Source of the DNA: Hyphomicrobiales bacterium
Lineage (GTDB): Bacteria > Pseudomonadota > Alphaproteobacteria > Rhizobiales > JAJFHB01
NCBI GenBank assembly: GCA_021775615.1
Contig: JAJFHL010000341.1
Location: 1 to 45,929 of the forward strand
Length of the DNA: 45,929 nucleotides
Reading direction: 5' to 3'
Below the pieces are notes generated by a model that saw nothing but the letters and a program-made list of their open reading frames with translations, was not told the DNA's origin and ran no database searches. Positions 16,582 to 23,937 of the stretch are shown in pieces (within the stretch, counting starts at the first letter, position 1; each line of letters opens with the position of its first letter). The translations under genes and the position numbers were made by a program.

Positions 16582-17943
16582 GTGGACGTCGCTGCCGTAA
16601 AAGCCAAGCTTGCCGGCCAGGGGGTTGAGTACTTTTTTGGCGCCTATGTGGACGGCCTGGGTGTGCCCAAGTCGAAATGCGTGCCGTTGACGCATCTCGA
16701 AGATGCCCTTGAGGGCTCGGAACTCTATACGGTGGGCGCGCTGGAGGCGATGGGTCCTCTTGGCCCCAATGAGGACGAGTGCGCCGGCATCCCGGATTTC
16801 GAAACAGCCGTGGTTCTGCCGTGGGACAGGCGTTACGCGCTTGCCTTTGCCGATCTCCTGTTCAAGGGCGAACCCTACAGTCATTGCTCGCGCACGGTTC
16901 TGAGACGCCAGATCGCGGCTGCTGCCGATATGGGGTTCAAGGTGAACATGGGCGTCGAGCCCGAAGTCTACGTGCTGCGGCGCAGCGATGACGGGGAGTG
17001 GCGCCCGTTCGTCGCCGAGGACGAGTTCAATCTTCCGACCCGCGGATATGACATCGAGACGACGATGCTGGCCGACAGTTTTCTGTCGCCCATGCTCGGC
17101 CACATGAAGGAGCTCGGATGGGACGTCTATTCCTTCGACCATGAAGGCGGCGACGGCCAGTATGAGTTTGATTTCGACTATTGCGACATGCTCGGTATGT
17201 GCGATCGCATGGTGCTGTTCCGCCTGATGTCGAAACATGTGGCGCGCGAGCTTGGATGCATCGCCACCTACATGCCCAAGCCGTGGTCGAGCGCCTTCGG
17301 GTCCGGCGCGCATATGAATGTCAGCCTGGCCGACGCGGAGACAGGCAGGAACGCGTTCGATGCCGACAATGGCGGGGACGCGCGCGGCGAGCACGGTTAC
17401 ACGGAGTTGGCCTATCACTTCACTGCCGGAGTGCTGAAACACGCCGAAGCGATCATGGCCGCGGCCTGTCCGACGGTGAACTCCTACAAGCGGTTAAATC
17501 CGCGTGGACTGATGAACGAAATGTCGTGGGCGCCGGTCTACCGGGCCTATGGCCACAACAACCGGACCCTGGCCCTGCGCCTGCCGGTCAACCGCAAGTG
17601 TGTGGAGTTGAGAATTGCCGACAGCGCGACGAATTTCTACCTCTCTTCGGCGCTGATGCTGGCGGCCGGTCTTGAGGGCATTCGCGACAAGCTGGAGCCG
17701 GGCGACCCGGTCGAACTGGACACGTACTCCATGGAGGAGAGTGAGCTCTCCGAGCGCGGTATCCATCGCCTGCCGCGCACGCTTGGCCATTCGGTGGACG
17801 CGTTCGCCGCGAGCGATCTGGCCCGGGACACATTCGGTGCGGAGTTCCATGACTCTTTCGTCAAATACAAGCGAGCGGAATGGGAAGAATTCTGCCTCGT
17901 GGTCGGCGAGTGGGAAAAAGAACGCTACATGCATCTGTGGTGA
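16582..17943 (+). CDS. Type III glutamine synthetase-like gamma-glutamyl amine ligase (GlnT/GMAS-like)
   Basis: 453-residue enzyme of the glutamine synthetase superfamily, related to GlnT/gamma-glutamylmethylamide synthetase-type proteins that join glutamate to ammonia or an alkylamine with ATP. Metal and substrate blocks are visible: GVEPEVYVL (ExE), DHEGGDGQYEFDF, FGSGAHMNVSL (GSGxH), NRTLALRLPV and CVELRIADSATNFY. The GTG at 16582 has a GAGGGGA ribosome binding site. Its promoter carries the palindromic operator shared with the transporter/hydrolase operon, and DUF1116 follows 45 bp later. In this context it could recapture ammonia or the amine released by a guanidino hydrolase. Sequence alone does not separate ammonia from methylamine as substrate; N-methylglutamate-pathway genes are not in view. 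Confidence 0.88.
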   Translation: MDVAAVKAKLAGQGVEYFFGAYVDGLGVPKSKCVPLTHLEDALEGSELYTVGALEAMGPLGPNEDECAGIPDFETAVVLPWDRRYALAFADLLFKGEPYSHCSRTVLRRQIAAAADMGFKVNMGVEPEVYVLRRSDDGEWRPFVAEDEFNLPTRGYDIETTMLADSFLSPMLGHMKELGWDVYSFDHEGGDGQYEFDFDYCDMLGMCDRMVLFRLMSKHVARELGCIATYMPKPWSSAFGSGAHMNVSLADAETGRNAFDADNGGDARGEHGYTELAYHFTAGVLKHAEAIMAAACPTVNSYKRLNPRGLMNEMSWAPVYRAYGHNNRTLALRLPVNRKCVELRIADSATNFYLSSALMLAAGLEGIRDKLEPGDPVELDTYSMEESELSERGIHRLPRTLGHSVDAFAASDLARDTFGAEFHDSFVKYKRAEWEEFCLVVGEWEKERYMHLW

Positions 17944-17988
17944 GCCGGGCAGGGGTGTCACCACCGAAACTTCACCGAGGAGAAGCCG

Positions 17989-19236
17989 ATGTCCGCAAGT
18001 GCCCGCGATCAGGCGAATGATGAAGCCTTCAAACGCCTGAACGACGGTGCGCCGGTGCTGACCGGTGTCAAGCCGGCCGGCGAGGTCTTGCCGGGCATGA
18101 CGCCCAACATGGTCATCACGTCGGGATGGCCGATGCCGTGGGAGCAGTATTCCGGCGGCCAGCGGCGGTCGCTCGTCTACGGCGCGATGTATGAGGGGCT
18201 GGCGGACAGCGAGGAAGATGCGGAGGACAAGTTCGCGTCCGGTGAAATCGTGGTCGGGGCGTGTCACGATCACGGTTGCGTTGGATCCGTGGCCGGCATC
18301 TACACCGCGTCCATGCCGGTGTTCGTTGTCGAGAACACGGCCTTCGGCAACACCGGTTACTGCAATTTCTATGAGGGCGGTTCGCCGCGGCGCCTCAATT
18401 ACGGCGTCTATGACGACGAGGTGCGCGACCAGCTCATCTTCATCGAAAAGGTTATCGCCCCGGTGATCGCGGCGGTTGTGGAGAGGTCGGGCGGCATTCC
18501 GCTCAAGCCACTGATGCAGCGGGCGGTGCATATGGGCGACGAGCTGCACAGCCGCAACACGGCCGGAACGATCCTGTTCCACCGCGAACTCGTGCCCCAT
18601 CTCATGGCGCTCTACGGCGACGATCCCAAAGCGGTATCCGAGACCGACCGGTTTCTGAAAGAGAACGAGTACTTCTTTCTGAGACTGTCGATGGCATCCG
18701 CCAAGTGCATGGCGGACGCGGCCCGTGACATCGAGCAATCCAGCATGATGACGGCCATGACCATCAGCTGCAACGGCTTTGCCATCCGGGTCAGCGGGCT
18801 CGGCGATGAATGGTTCACAGGGCCGCCGCCGGTGGTCGAGGCGCAGTTGTTCGAAGGCTACACCGAGGACGACATTCACTGGATCGGCGGCGAAAGCCAC
18901 ATCACCGAGACAGTCGGTCTCGGCGGCTTCGCCCAGGCGGCGGCGTTTTCGCTGCAGCGGTACCAGGGCGGCTCGGCGCAGGCCATGGCGGACACGAACC
19001 TGAAGATGTACGAGATCACGCTGGGCGAGAATTCAACGTTCCAGATACCGTTCCTGGGCTATCGCGGAACGCCGACCGGCGTCGACATTTTCAAGGTCCT
19101 GGAAACCGGCATTACACCGGCGATCGATGCCGGCGTGGCGGGCAGGGATGGCGGACAGATCGGCGCGGGAACCCTGCGCGCACCAATCGAGTGTTTCGAG
19201 GCGGCGGCCGCTGCATACGAAAAGCGCTACGGTTAA
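17989..19236 (+). CDS. DUF1116 protein (AllG/YlbE family, oxamate carbamoyltransferase-like)
   Basis: 415-residue protein of DUF1116. The diagnostic segment is MQRAVHMGDELHSRNTAGT, where most relatives have GDExHxRN; other marks are GNTGYCNFYEGGSPRRLNYG and ISCNGFAIRVSG. In enterobacteria the DUF1116 protein AllG/YlbE forms oxamate carbamoyltransferase together with AllF (FdrA) and AllH, producing carbamoyl phosphate from a carbamoylated substrate. Here neither FdrA nor a DUF2877 protein is nearby, so it stands alone. The ATG at 17989 has a GAGGAGAAG ribosome binding site. It follows the GlnT-like gene in one operon under the palindromic operator. A carbamoyl-transfer step in urea or guanidine nitrogen use is plausible, not shown. 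Confidence 0.82.
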   Translation: MSASARDQANDEAFKRLNDGAPVLTGVKPAGEVLPGMTPNMVITSGWPMPWEQYSGGQRRSLVYGAMYEGLADSEEDAEDKFASGEIVVGACHDHGCVGSVAGIYTASMPVFVVENTAFGNTGYCNFYEGGSPRRLNYGVYDDEVRDQLIFIEKVIAPVIAAVVERSGGIPLKPLMQRAVHMGDELHSRNTAGTILFHRELVPHLMALYGDDPKAVSETDRFLKENEYFFLRLSMASAKCMADAARDIEQSSMMTAMTISCNGFAIRVSGLGDEWFTGPPPVVEAQLFEGYTEDDIHWIGGESHITETVGLGGFAQAAAFSLQRYQGGSAQAMADTNLKMYEITLGENSTFQIPFLGYRGTPTGVDIFKVLETGITPAIDAGVAGRDGGQIGAGTLRAPIECFEAAAAAYEKRYG

Positions 19237-19260
19237 GCGCCGCCCCATCGCGTCTTGCCG

Positions 19261-19941
19261 TCAGGCCTCGCCAAGCTCACCGAGGATTTCGTCCAGCGAG
19301 ATTACCCGGGCATAGCCCCGCCGCAGGGTCTTGAGCTCGGCGTCATGGACTTCCTGATTGTCCGTGGCGTTGAGATCGCTTCCGAATATGACCTTGTAGT
19401 CGCGGAAGAAGGCGTCGCGGGCCGTTGCGCCACAGCAATAGTTGGTCATGCAGCCCGTGATGATGACCGTGTCCACGTCGCAGCCGCGCAGGTAGGTGTG
19501 GAGATCTGTGTCGAAGAACGCGCTGTAGCGATGCTTCTGAATGACTTTCTCTCCCGGCATCGGCGCGATCTCGTGATAGGTCGGGGTATCTGCGGCGCCG
19601 ATGCGCAACGCGCCCTCCTTGATCGGTAGGTTCAGGGGAACGTCCCACATCAGGCCCTTGTCGCGTCCGGTCTCGTCATGGGCGTGTTCGGTGAAGATGA
19701 CCGGGACACCGAGTTCGCGGCAGCGCGCCAGCAGCGTCTTTACCCGCGGCATGATCCGGAGATTGCCCGGTGTCCACATGCGTGCGCCGGTCGCAACGAA
19801 CCCTTCCTGCAGATCGATCACCAGAAGTGCCGTCTTGCGGTGGTCTATGGGAAAATCGGGATTTGAGGTTTCGTACTGCCGCGCGGCGCGTTCGAGAATT
19901 TCCGGTTCGCCCGCAAACGTATCGTCTTCATTTTTCGACAT
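19261..19941 (-). CDS. Isochorismatase-like cysteine hydrolase
   Basis: 226-residue cytoplasmic hydrolase of the isochorismatase-like superfamily. The Asp-Lys-Cys triad is visible: Asp43 (LLVIDLQEGF), Lys136 (VIQKHRYSAF) and Cys169 (CMTNYCC). The family includes N-carbamoylsarcosine amidase, biuret hydrolase, ureidoacrylate hydrolase and guanylurea hydrolase, all cleaving carbamoyl or guanyl C-N bonds, which suits the surrounding genes. The ATG at 19941 is preceded by GGGAGCAGGGA. It is transcribed toward the DUF1116 gene (24 bp apart) and diverges from the DUF1989 gene, with a degenerate copy of the palindromic operator between. Exact substrate not assignable. Confidence 0.88.
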   Translation of the reverse strand: MSKNEDDTFAGEPEILERAARQYETSNPDFPIDHRKTALLVIDLQEGFVATGARMWTPGNLRIMPRVKTLLARCRELGVPVIFTEHAHDETGRDKGLMWDVPLNLPIKEGALRIGAADTPTYHEIAPMPGEKVIQKHRYSAFFDTDLHTYLRGCDVDTVIITGCMTNYCCGATARDAFFRDYKVIFGSDLNATDNQEVHDAELKTLRRGYARVISLDEILGELGEA

Positions 19942-20011
19942 CGATCCCTGCTCCCATCGTCACGTTCTTGCCGCAGATCCGCTTGTCGGCGGTTGGTCCA
20001 TGATAGTGCTT

Positions 20012-20029
20012 CTGGACAAGGTTTGCAGT
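20012..20029. promoter_or_regulatory. Degenerate third copy of the island operator
   Basis: CTGGACAAGGTTTGCAGT matches the 18-bp operator at 12 of 18 positions, including the central run GACAAGGTT. It sits in the gap between the divergent isochorismatase and DUF1989 genes. The right arm is poorly kept and I see no good -10 beside it, so binding is uncertain. Confidence 0.35.
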
Positions 20030-20092
20030 TCTGTATGAAAATCGCAGCCGAAAGGGCCTAAGTTTCATTGCATTTTTGAGGGAGATGCCATC

Positions 20093-20686
20093 ATGAGCGA
20101 TCCGCGCGACGTGGTCATTCCGGCCAAATCCGGGGCGGCCATCCATGTGCGAAAGGGCGAAACACTGCGGGTCATCGATGTCGAGGGGCACCAGGTTGCC
20201 GACTTCGTCTGCTTCGGCGAGCATGACCATGCCTCGTTCCTTTCCGCCGGCAAGACCCGGATGAACGCATTCAAGGTGAGGATCTCAACCGGTGACTTTT
20301 TGTTCTCGAACCGGAACGAAGTGATGTTCACCATCACCAAGGACACGGTCGGGGCGCACGATCTGCTTTTTCCGCCCTGCAACCGCTGGCTTTACGAGAA
20401 CGTGTTCGACCAACCCGGCAAGACCGGGTGCCTTGAGATCCTGAGCGGTGTGCTGGCCCGATACGGTATCGAGGAGGGTGCCGTGCCGGATCCGTTCAAC
20501 CTCTTTATGAAGACCCATGTGGAGCCGGACAACGAACTGGTGATCGATCTGCCCGACTCGGGTCCTGGTGATCATATTGAGCTTACCGCCGCAATGGATT
20601 GCCTTGTGGCTGTGACGGCCTGCCCGGAGGAAGGCAGTCAATGCAATGGTGGACGCAGCACGGCGATTGAATTGCAGATGGTGTGA
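20093..20686 (+). CDS. DUF1989 family protein (urea carboxylase-associated/carboxyguanidine deiminase-like)
   Basis: 197-residue DUF1989 protein. Conserved blocks are GHQVADFVCF near the N-terminus, VGAHDLLFPPCNRWLYE (probable metal-binding His and Cys), ILSGVLARYGI, DPFNLFMKT, and LTAAMDCLVAVTACPEE followed by CNGGRSTAIEL. Two DUF1989 paralogues form carboxyguanidine deiminase (CgdAB) in the guanidine carboxylase pathway, and others accompany urea carboxylase. Here there is only one and no carboxylase or allophanate hydrolase in view. The ATG at 20093 has a GAGGGAGATG-type ribosome binding site. It is divergent from the isochorismatase gene. A role in guanidine or urea nitrogen use is a contextual inference. 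Confidence 0.85.
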   Translation: MSDPRDVVIPAKSGAAIHVRKGETLRVIDVEGHQVADFVCFGEHDHASFLSAGKTRMNAFKVRISTGDFLFSNRNEVMFTITKDTVGAHDLLFPPCNRWLYENVFDQPGKTGCLEILSGVLARYGIEEGAVPDPFNLFMKTHVEPDNELVIDLPDSGPGDHIELTAAMDCLVAVTACPEEGSQCNGGRSTAIELQMV

Positions 20687-20732
20687 TAGCGCATGCTCAC
20701 GGGGCTGCTGCATCGGCATAAAACGAAGATGA

Positions 20733-20770
20733 TTTGACAAGGTTGTCAAATTTGCCATAGCCTGTATGGC
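20733..20770 (+). promoter_or_regulatory. Promoter with 18-bp palindromic operator, copy 2
   Basis: The same 18 bp, TTTGACAAGGTTGTCAAA, occur at 20733-20750. The arm again supplies a -35 TTGTCA (20743-20748) and, after the same 16-bp spacing, a -10 TATGGC (20765-20770). The geometry is identical to copy 1, although the sequences beyond diverge. Transcription would begin near 20777, leaving a leader of about 180 nt before the binding-protein ATG. Confidence 0.76.
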
Positions 20771-20797
20771 CTGAATATCGGAGATCGACACGGCAGG

Positions 20798-20937
20798 CGG
20801 TCTCGCCCGACGGTAGACCGAAGCAGATCGGGCGTCCAGAGGCGGCATGGTGCTGCTGGAAAACAAGGGGGCGCTCACCCGGTGCGGGTGGGCAAAGCAG
20901 AGGGTCAGAACACCGCGTCTCAAGTGGTGCGCGCCCC
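20798..20937 (+). ncRNA. Structured 5' leader of the transporter operon, candidate cis-regulatory RNA
   Basis: The leader begins with a hairpin, CGGTCT 20798-20803 with AGACCG 20815-20820. A compact three-way junction follows. Its closing stem is GGGGCGC 20868-20874 with GCGCCCC 20931-20937. Arm 2 is CACCCG 20876-20881 with CGGGTG 20885-20890, and arm 3 is CACC 20911-20914 with GGTG 20926-20929 over an 11-nt loop. A single-stranded purine-rich joiner (20891-20910) links arms 2 and 3. The closing stem ends only a few nt before the AAGGGAGGAA ribosome binding site, a position suited to translational control. It does not match the guanidine-I, -II, -III or -IV consensus as I know them. Confidence 0.4.
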
Positions 20938-20956
20938 ATAAAAGGGAGGAAATTCA

Positions 20957-22048
20957 ATGACTGGCTTGCGTGGAAAATCAACTTGGCGTCCGTCGCGCAG
21001 AACTGTCCTGAAAGGGGCCGCGGTGACCGCGGCTGCAACCGTCATCGCCCCGCGCGTCGGTCTTGCGGCCGAAGAGCTGAACATTCTCGTCTGGTGCGAT
21101 CATGCCGACGAGAAGTTGATCAAGCCGTTTGAAGCGGCGCACAACGTCAAGGTCAACGTAAAGACATATGAAGGGACAGGCACCGCTCTGTCTCTCGTCG
21201 AACAATCAAAACCCGGCGACTGGGATGTGTTCGTCATCGATGCGCCGGATGTGCCGCGGGTCGCAGGTTCCGGCCTGCTGATGGAACTTCCCGAGGACAT
21301 CGCGCCGTGGGGCGACATGTTCGAGGCGATCAAGAATTCTCCGTTCACCCGCGTCGATGGCAAGCTCTACGCGGCGCCCGAGAAATTCGGCTATTACGGT
21401 TTCTGCTACAACAAGAACAAGATCGATGAAGCCGATGCCAAGCGCGGCGATCTTCCGTGGAACTCAAAGTACAAGGGCCAGCTCGCGGTCTACGACTATT
21501 ATTTCCCGATTATCCAGATGGTCGGCATATCACTTGGCTGGAAGCCGAATGAGATCGATGAAGGCAAGCTGGAAGAGATCCGCAAGCGTCTCCTGGAAGC
21601 CAAGCCCAACATCAAGCTGATCGGCGATATCGTCAGTGTTCAGAACGCCCTGGCGACAGGCAACGCGGATGCGATCGTCGGTGGTGCGGAATATGCGGTT
21701 TCGGGCCTGATGGGCGACAATCCTCATCTCGACTGGACGATATCCGACCAGGGCGGGCTGATCTGGACGCAGGGCCTGGCGGTGTTCAACGATTCCAAGC
21801 GCAAGGATCTGGCGCAGGCCTTCGTCAAGCATGTGCTGAGCCCCAAGGGCCAGGCATCGCTCGCCACATCGGAATGCTACTGGGCCATGCCGACGAACAG
21901 CAAGGCTGAGTTGGACGACGCGACCAAGAAGACGTTGCGCTGGGACCAACAGGGCGATTTCCTCTCGCGGTCGGTCTATTCGCAACTGCCTGCTGGCGAT
22001 CTCGACGCGGCAATGCTCGACGTGTGGACGGAGTTCCTGCAGAGCTGA
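20957..22048 (+). CDS. Periplasmic substrate-binding protein of a PotD-type ABC importer, Tat signal
   Basis: 363-residue extracytoplasmic solute-binding protein of the spermidine/putrescine-like group. The signal carries a twin-arginine motif, SRRTVLK (13-19), and a hydrophobic run ending near GLAAEE. Mature landmarks are LNILVWCDHADEKLIKPFE, DVFVIDAPDVPRV, YAAPEKFGYYGFCYNK and the YWAMPTNSKAEL segment near the C-terminus. The ATG at 20957 has an AAGGGAGGAA ribosome binding site. First gene of the operon that also encodes HypB, HypA and the ureohydrolase pair, so it probably delivers a cationic guanidino compound rather than a polyamine (inference from context). Regulated by the upstream palindrome and possibly by the leader. 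Confidence 0.93.
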   Translation: MTGLRGKSTWRPSRRTVLKGAAVTAAATVIAPRVGLAAEELNILVWCDHADEKLIKPFEAAHNVKVNVKTYEGTGTALSLVEQSKPGDWDVFVIDAPDVPRVAGSGLLMELPEDIAPWGDMFEAIKNSPFTRVDGKLYAAPEKFGYYGFCYNKNKIDEADAKRGDLPWNSKYKGQLAVYDYYFPIIQMVGISLGWKPNEIDEGKLEEIRKRLLEAKPNIKLIGDIVSVQNALATGNADAIVGGAEYAVSGLMGDNPHLDWTISDQGGLIWTQGLAVFNDSKRKDLAQAFVKHVLSPKGQASLATSECYWAMPTNSKAELDDATKKTLRWDQQGDFLSRSVYSQLPAGDLDAAMLDVWTEFLQS

Positions 22049-22146
22049 GTGATATGCCGGCTTTGCCCACGGGCGGAGCCGGCCGTCCACCCAAGGTTTG
22101 AGCATCAGGCTCGTTCCAGGAGTGGAATGAGAGGGGGAGAGTGTGT

Positions 22147-23052
22147 GTGACAGCTGAGACGGCCAGAGCCGATGATGCGCGCGGAGGGCCCGCCTGGGCG
22201 GGCGGCGGTGAGAGCCGCGTTCACCTGGCAAAGTGGATCGTCTGGCCGCCAGTGCTCTTCACTGTGCTCTTTTTCGTCGCACCGCTGGTGGTGATGGCGT
22301 GCGTCAGCTTCTGGACACGCAAACAAGGTGTGCTTATTCCCGAATGGACGCTCGTCAACTACGAGAAGTTCTTTTCCAAAGGCTACCTTAGAGCGGCACT
22401 CTTCAACTCGTTCGAGGTGACGCTTCTGACCACGATGGTGAGTGTTCTGCTTGCCTATCCATTGGCCTATGTCCTGGCGTTCAAGGTCCCGGTGCGCTGG
22501 CAGCGATTGCTTCTGCTCTTCGCGGTGTTGCCGTTCTGGACGTCTTATGTGGTGCGGTCCTACAGCTGGCTGCTGGTCATTTCCGATCACGGCATCCTCA
22601 ACGACGCCTTGATCGGGGCGGGCGTCATGTCGGACCCGATACAGATTGCATACTCCCGCACCGCGACCGTCCTGGGGTTCGTGCATTTCTTCACGATGCT
22701 CCTGACGCTGACGATCTATTCCAATCTTATCCAGATCAACCCGTCGCATCTGAAGGCCGCGCGGGATCTCGGTGCATCGCCCGCCAAGGTTCTGTGGCAT
22801 GTGACCTTGCCCCTGTCTTTGCCCGGTGTCGTTGTCGGTGCGTTTCTCACCTTCGTGATCACGATAGGCGACTACATCACGCCACAGATCCTTGGGGGAA
22901 ACACCGAGGTGCTGATGCCGCAGGCGATCATCCTGCAGATCTCGCGTACCGCAAACCTGCCGATGGCGTCGATGATGGCCATATTGCTGATGACCTGCGT
23001 GCTGATCGTCTACTTCTCCATCCAGCGCTACCTCAAGATGGACCGGCTGTGA
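22147..23052 (+). CDS. ABC importer permease (PotB-type)
   Basis: 301-residue inner-membrane permease with about six helices. The cytoplasmic EAA loop, which docks the ATPase, is visible as AARDLGASPAKVLWHVTLPLSLPG. An N-terminal polar region of about 25 residues precedes the first helix (VLFTVLFFVAPLVVMACVSF). I start at the GTG at 22147, which has GGGGGAG with a 7-nt spacer; the GTG at 22141 abuts the ribosome binding site too closely. It is 98 bp after the binding-protein stop and 90 bp before permease 2. It forms half of the membrane channel. Confidence 0.92.
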   Translation: MTAETARADDARGGPAWAGGGESRVHLAKWIVWPPVLFTVLFFVAPLVVMACVSFWTRKQGVLIPEWTLVNYEKFFSKGYLRAALFNSFEVTLLTTMVSVLLAYPLAYVLAFKVPVRWQRLLLLFAVLPFWTSYVVRSYSWLLVISDHGILNDALIGAGVMSDPIQIAYSRTATVLGFVHFFTMLLTLTIYSNLIQINPSHLKAARDLGASPAKVLWHVTLPLSLPGVVVGAFLTFVITIGDYITPQILGGNTEVLMPQAIILQISRTANLPMASMMAILLMTCVLIVYFSIQRYLKMDRL

Positions 23053-23142
23053 TGGCGAGCCCGCGTTTCTCACATCGCACGGCGCAGTCTTCCCGCCCTG
23101 ACGGCGGCATGGCGCCGCGCAGGCCGTGGGAGGGGGTGAGAA

Positions 23143-23937
23143 ATGTGGGCTAGATGGCGCAGTCAGCTCCCCGTCGGCATCTACCTGTTGGTGATGCTCA
23201 CCTTCATCTATCTGCCGGTGATCATTCTTGTCCTGTTCTCGTTCCAGCACGGTGTTCTCCCGGTGCCGCCGTTCGAGGGGCCGAGCCTTGAATGGTATCG
23301 CAAGGCGTTCTCCAACGACCGGTTGATGGACGCATTGCTGAATTCGGTGATCATCGCGCTGTCGTCATCATTTGGAGCGACCATACTGGGCTTTTTTGCG
23401 GCCTATGGCATGTTCAAGCACACCCCGGTCGGGGCCAGCGCCGTTCGGTTCATTCTGATGGCGCCGATGACCGTGTCCTACCTGATCATCGGTCTTGGAC
23501 TGCTCATCGTTTTCAACTTCGCCGGTATCGGCAAATCGCTTTTGTCCGTCGGCATCGCCCATTGCGTGATCAACCTGCCGATCTGCTATGCGATCATCTA
23601 TTCGCAGTTCGGCGGACACCTGCGCAACATCGACAACGCGGCGCATGATCTCGGCGCCAGCGACATCCAGACGATGATCTATGTGATCATCCCGGTGATG
23701 GCGCCGCCAATGCTCGCCGCGTTCCTGATTTCGGCGACGCTGTCTTGGGACGAGTTCATCATTGCCTTCCTGCTCTCGAGTTTCGACGTCACATTGCCGG
23801 TGATGATTTTCGAGATGCTGCGCGCCGGCCTGACGCCTGAAGTCAATGCCGCCGGCACCATCGTGTTCGCAATATCGGTCGGCCTTGCCTTCTTTGCAGC
23901 CGTTGCGATCCTATTGCGGCCGGAGCGCAAGTCATGA
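23143..23937 (+). CDS. ABC importer permease (PotC-type)
   Basis: 264-residue second permease with six helices and the EAA loop NAAHDLGASDIQTMIYVIIPVMAPP. The start region IYLLVMLTFIYLPVIILVLFSF and the segment SWDEFIIAFLLSSFDVTLPVMIFEMLR (PotC-like) are characteristic. The ATG at 23143 follows GGAGGGGGTGAGAA. Its stop overlaps the ATPase start (ATGA at 23934), indicating translational coupling. It pairs with the upstream permease to form the importer pore. Confidence 0.92.
   Translation: MWARWRSQLPVGIYLLVMLTFIYLPVIILVLFSFQHGVLPVPPFEGPSLEWYRKAFSNDRLMDALLNSVIIALSSSFGATILGFFAAYGMFKHTPVGASAVRFILMAPMTVSYLIIGLGLLIVFNFAGIGKSLLSVGIAHCVINLPICYAIIYSQFGGHLRNIDNAAHDLGASDIQTMIYVIIPVMAPPMLAAFLISATLSWDEFIIAFLLSSFDVTLPVMIFEMLRAGLTPEVNAAGTIVFAISVGLAFFAAVAILLRPERKS

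Noticed and set aside
20093-20686. Full guanidine carboxylase/CgdAB pathway
   Set aside because: Only one DUF1989 gene and no carboxylase or allophanate hydrolase in the window.
20771-20956. Known guanidine-I, -II, -III or -IV riboswitch
   Set aside because: The conserved elements I know (such as the ykkC junction blocks, paired ACGR-loop hairpins and the GGACGAG of type III) are not found; only a short GGTCAG stretch is similar.
22105-23250. Long minus-strand open frame opposite the permease genes, and similar long antisense frames elsewhere
   Set aside because: Their translations are His/Arg/Gln-rich with no family features and lie opposite well-supported genes, as expected in GC-rich DNA.
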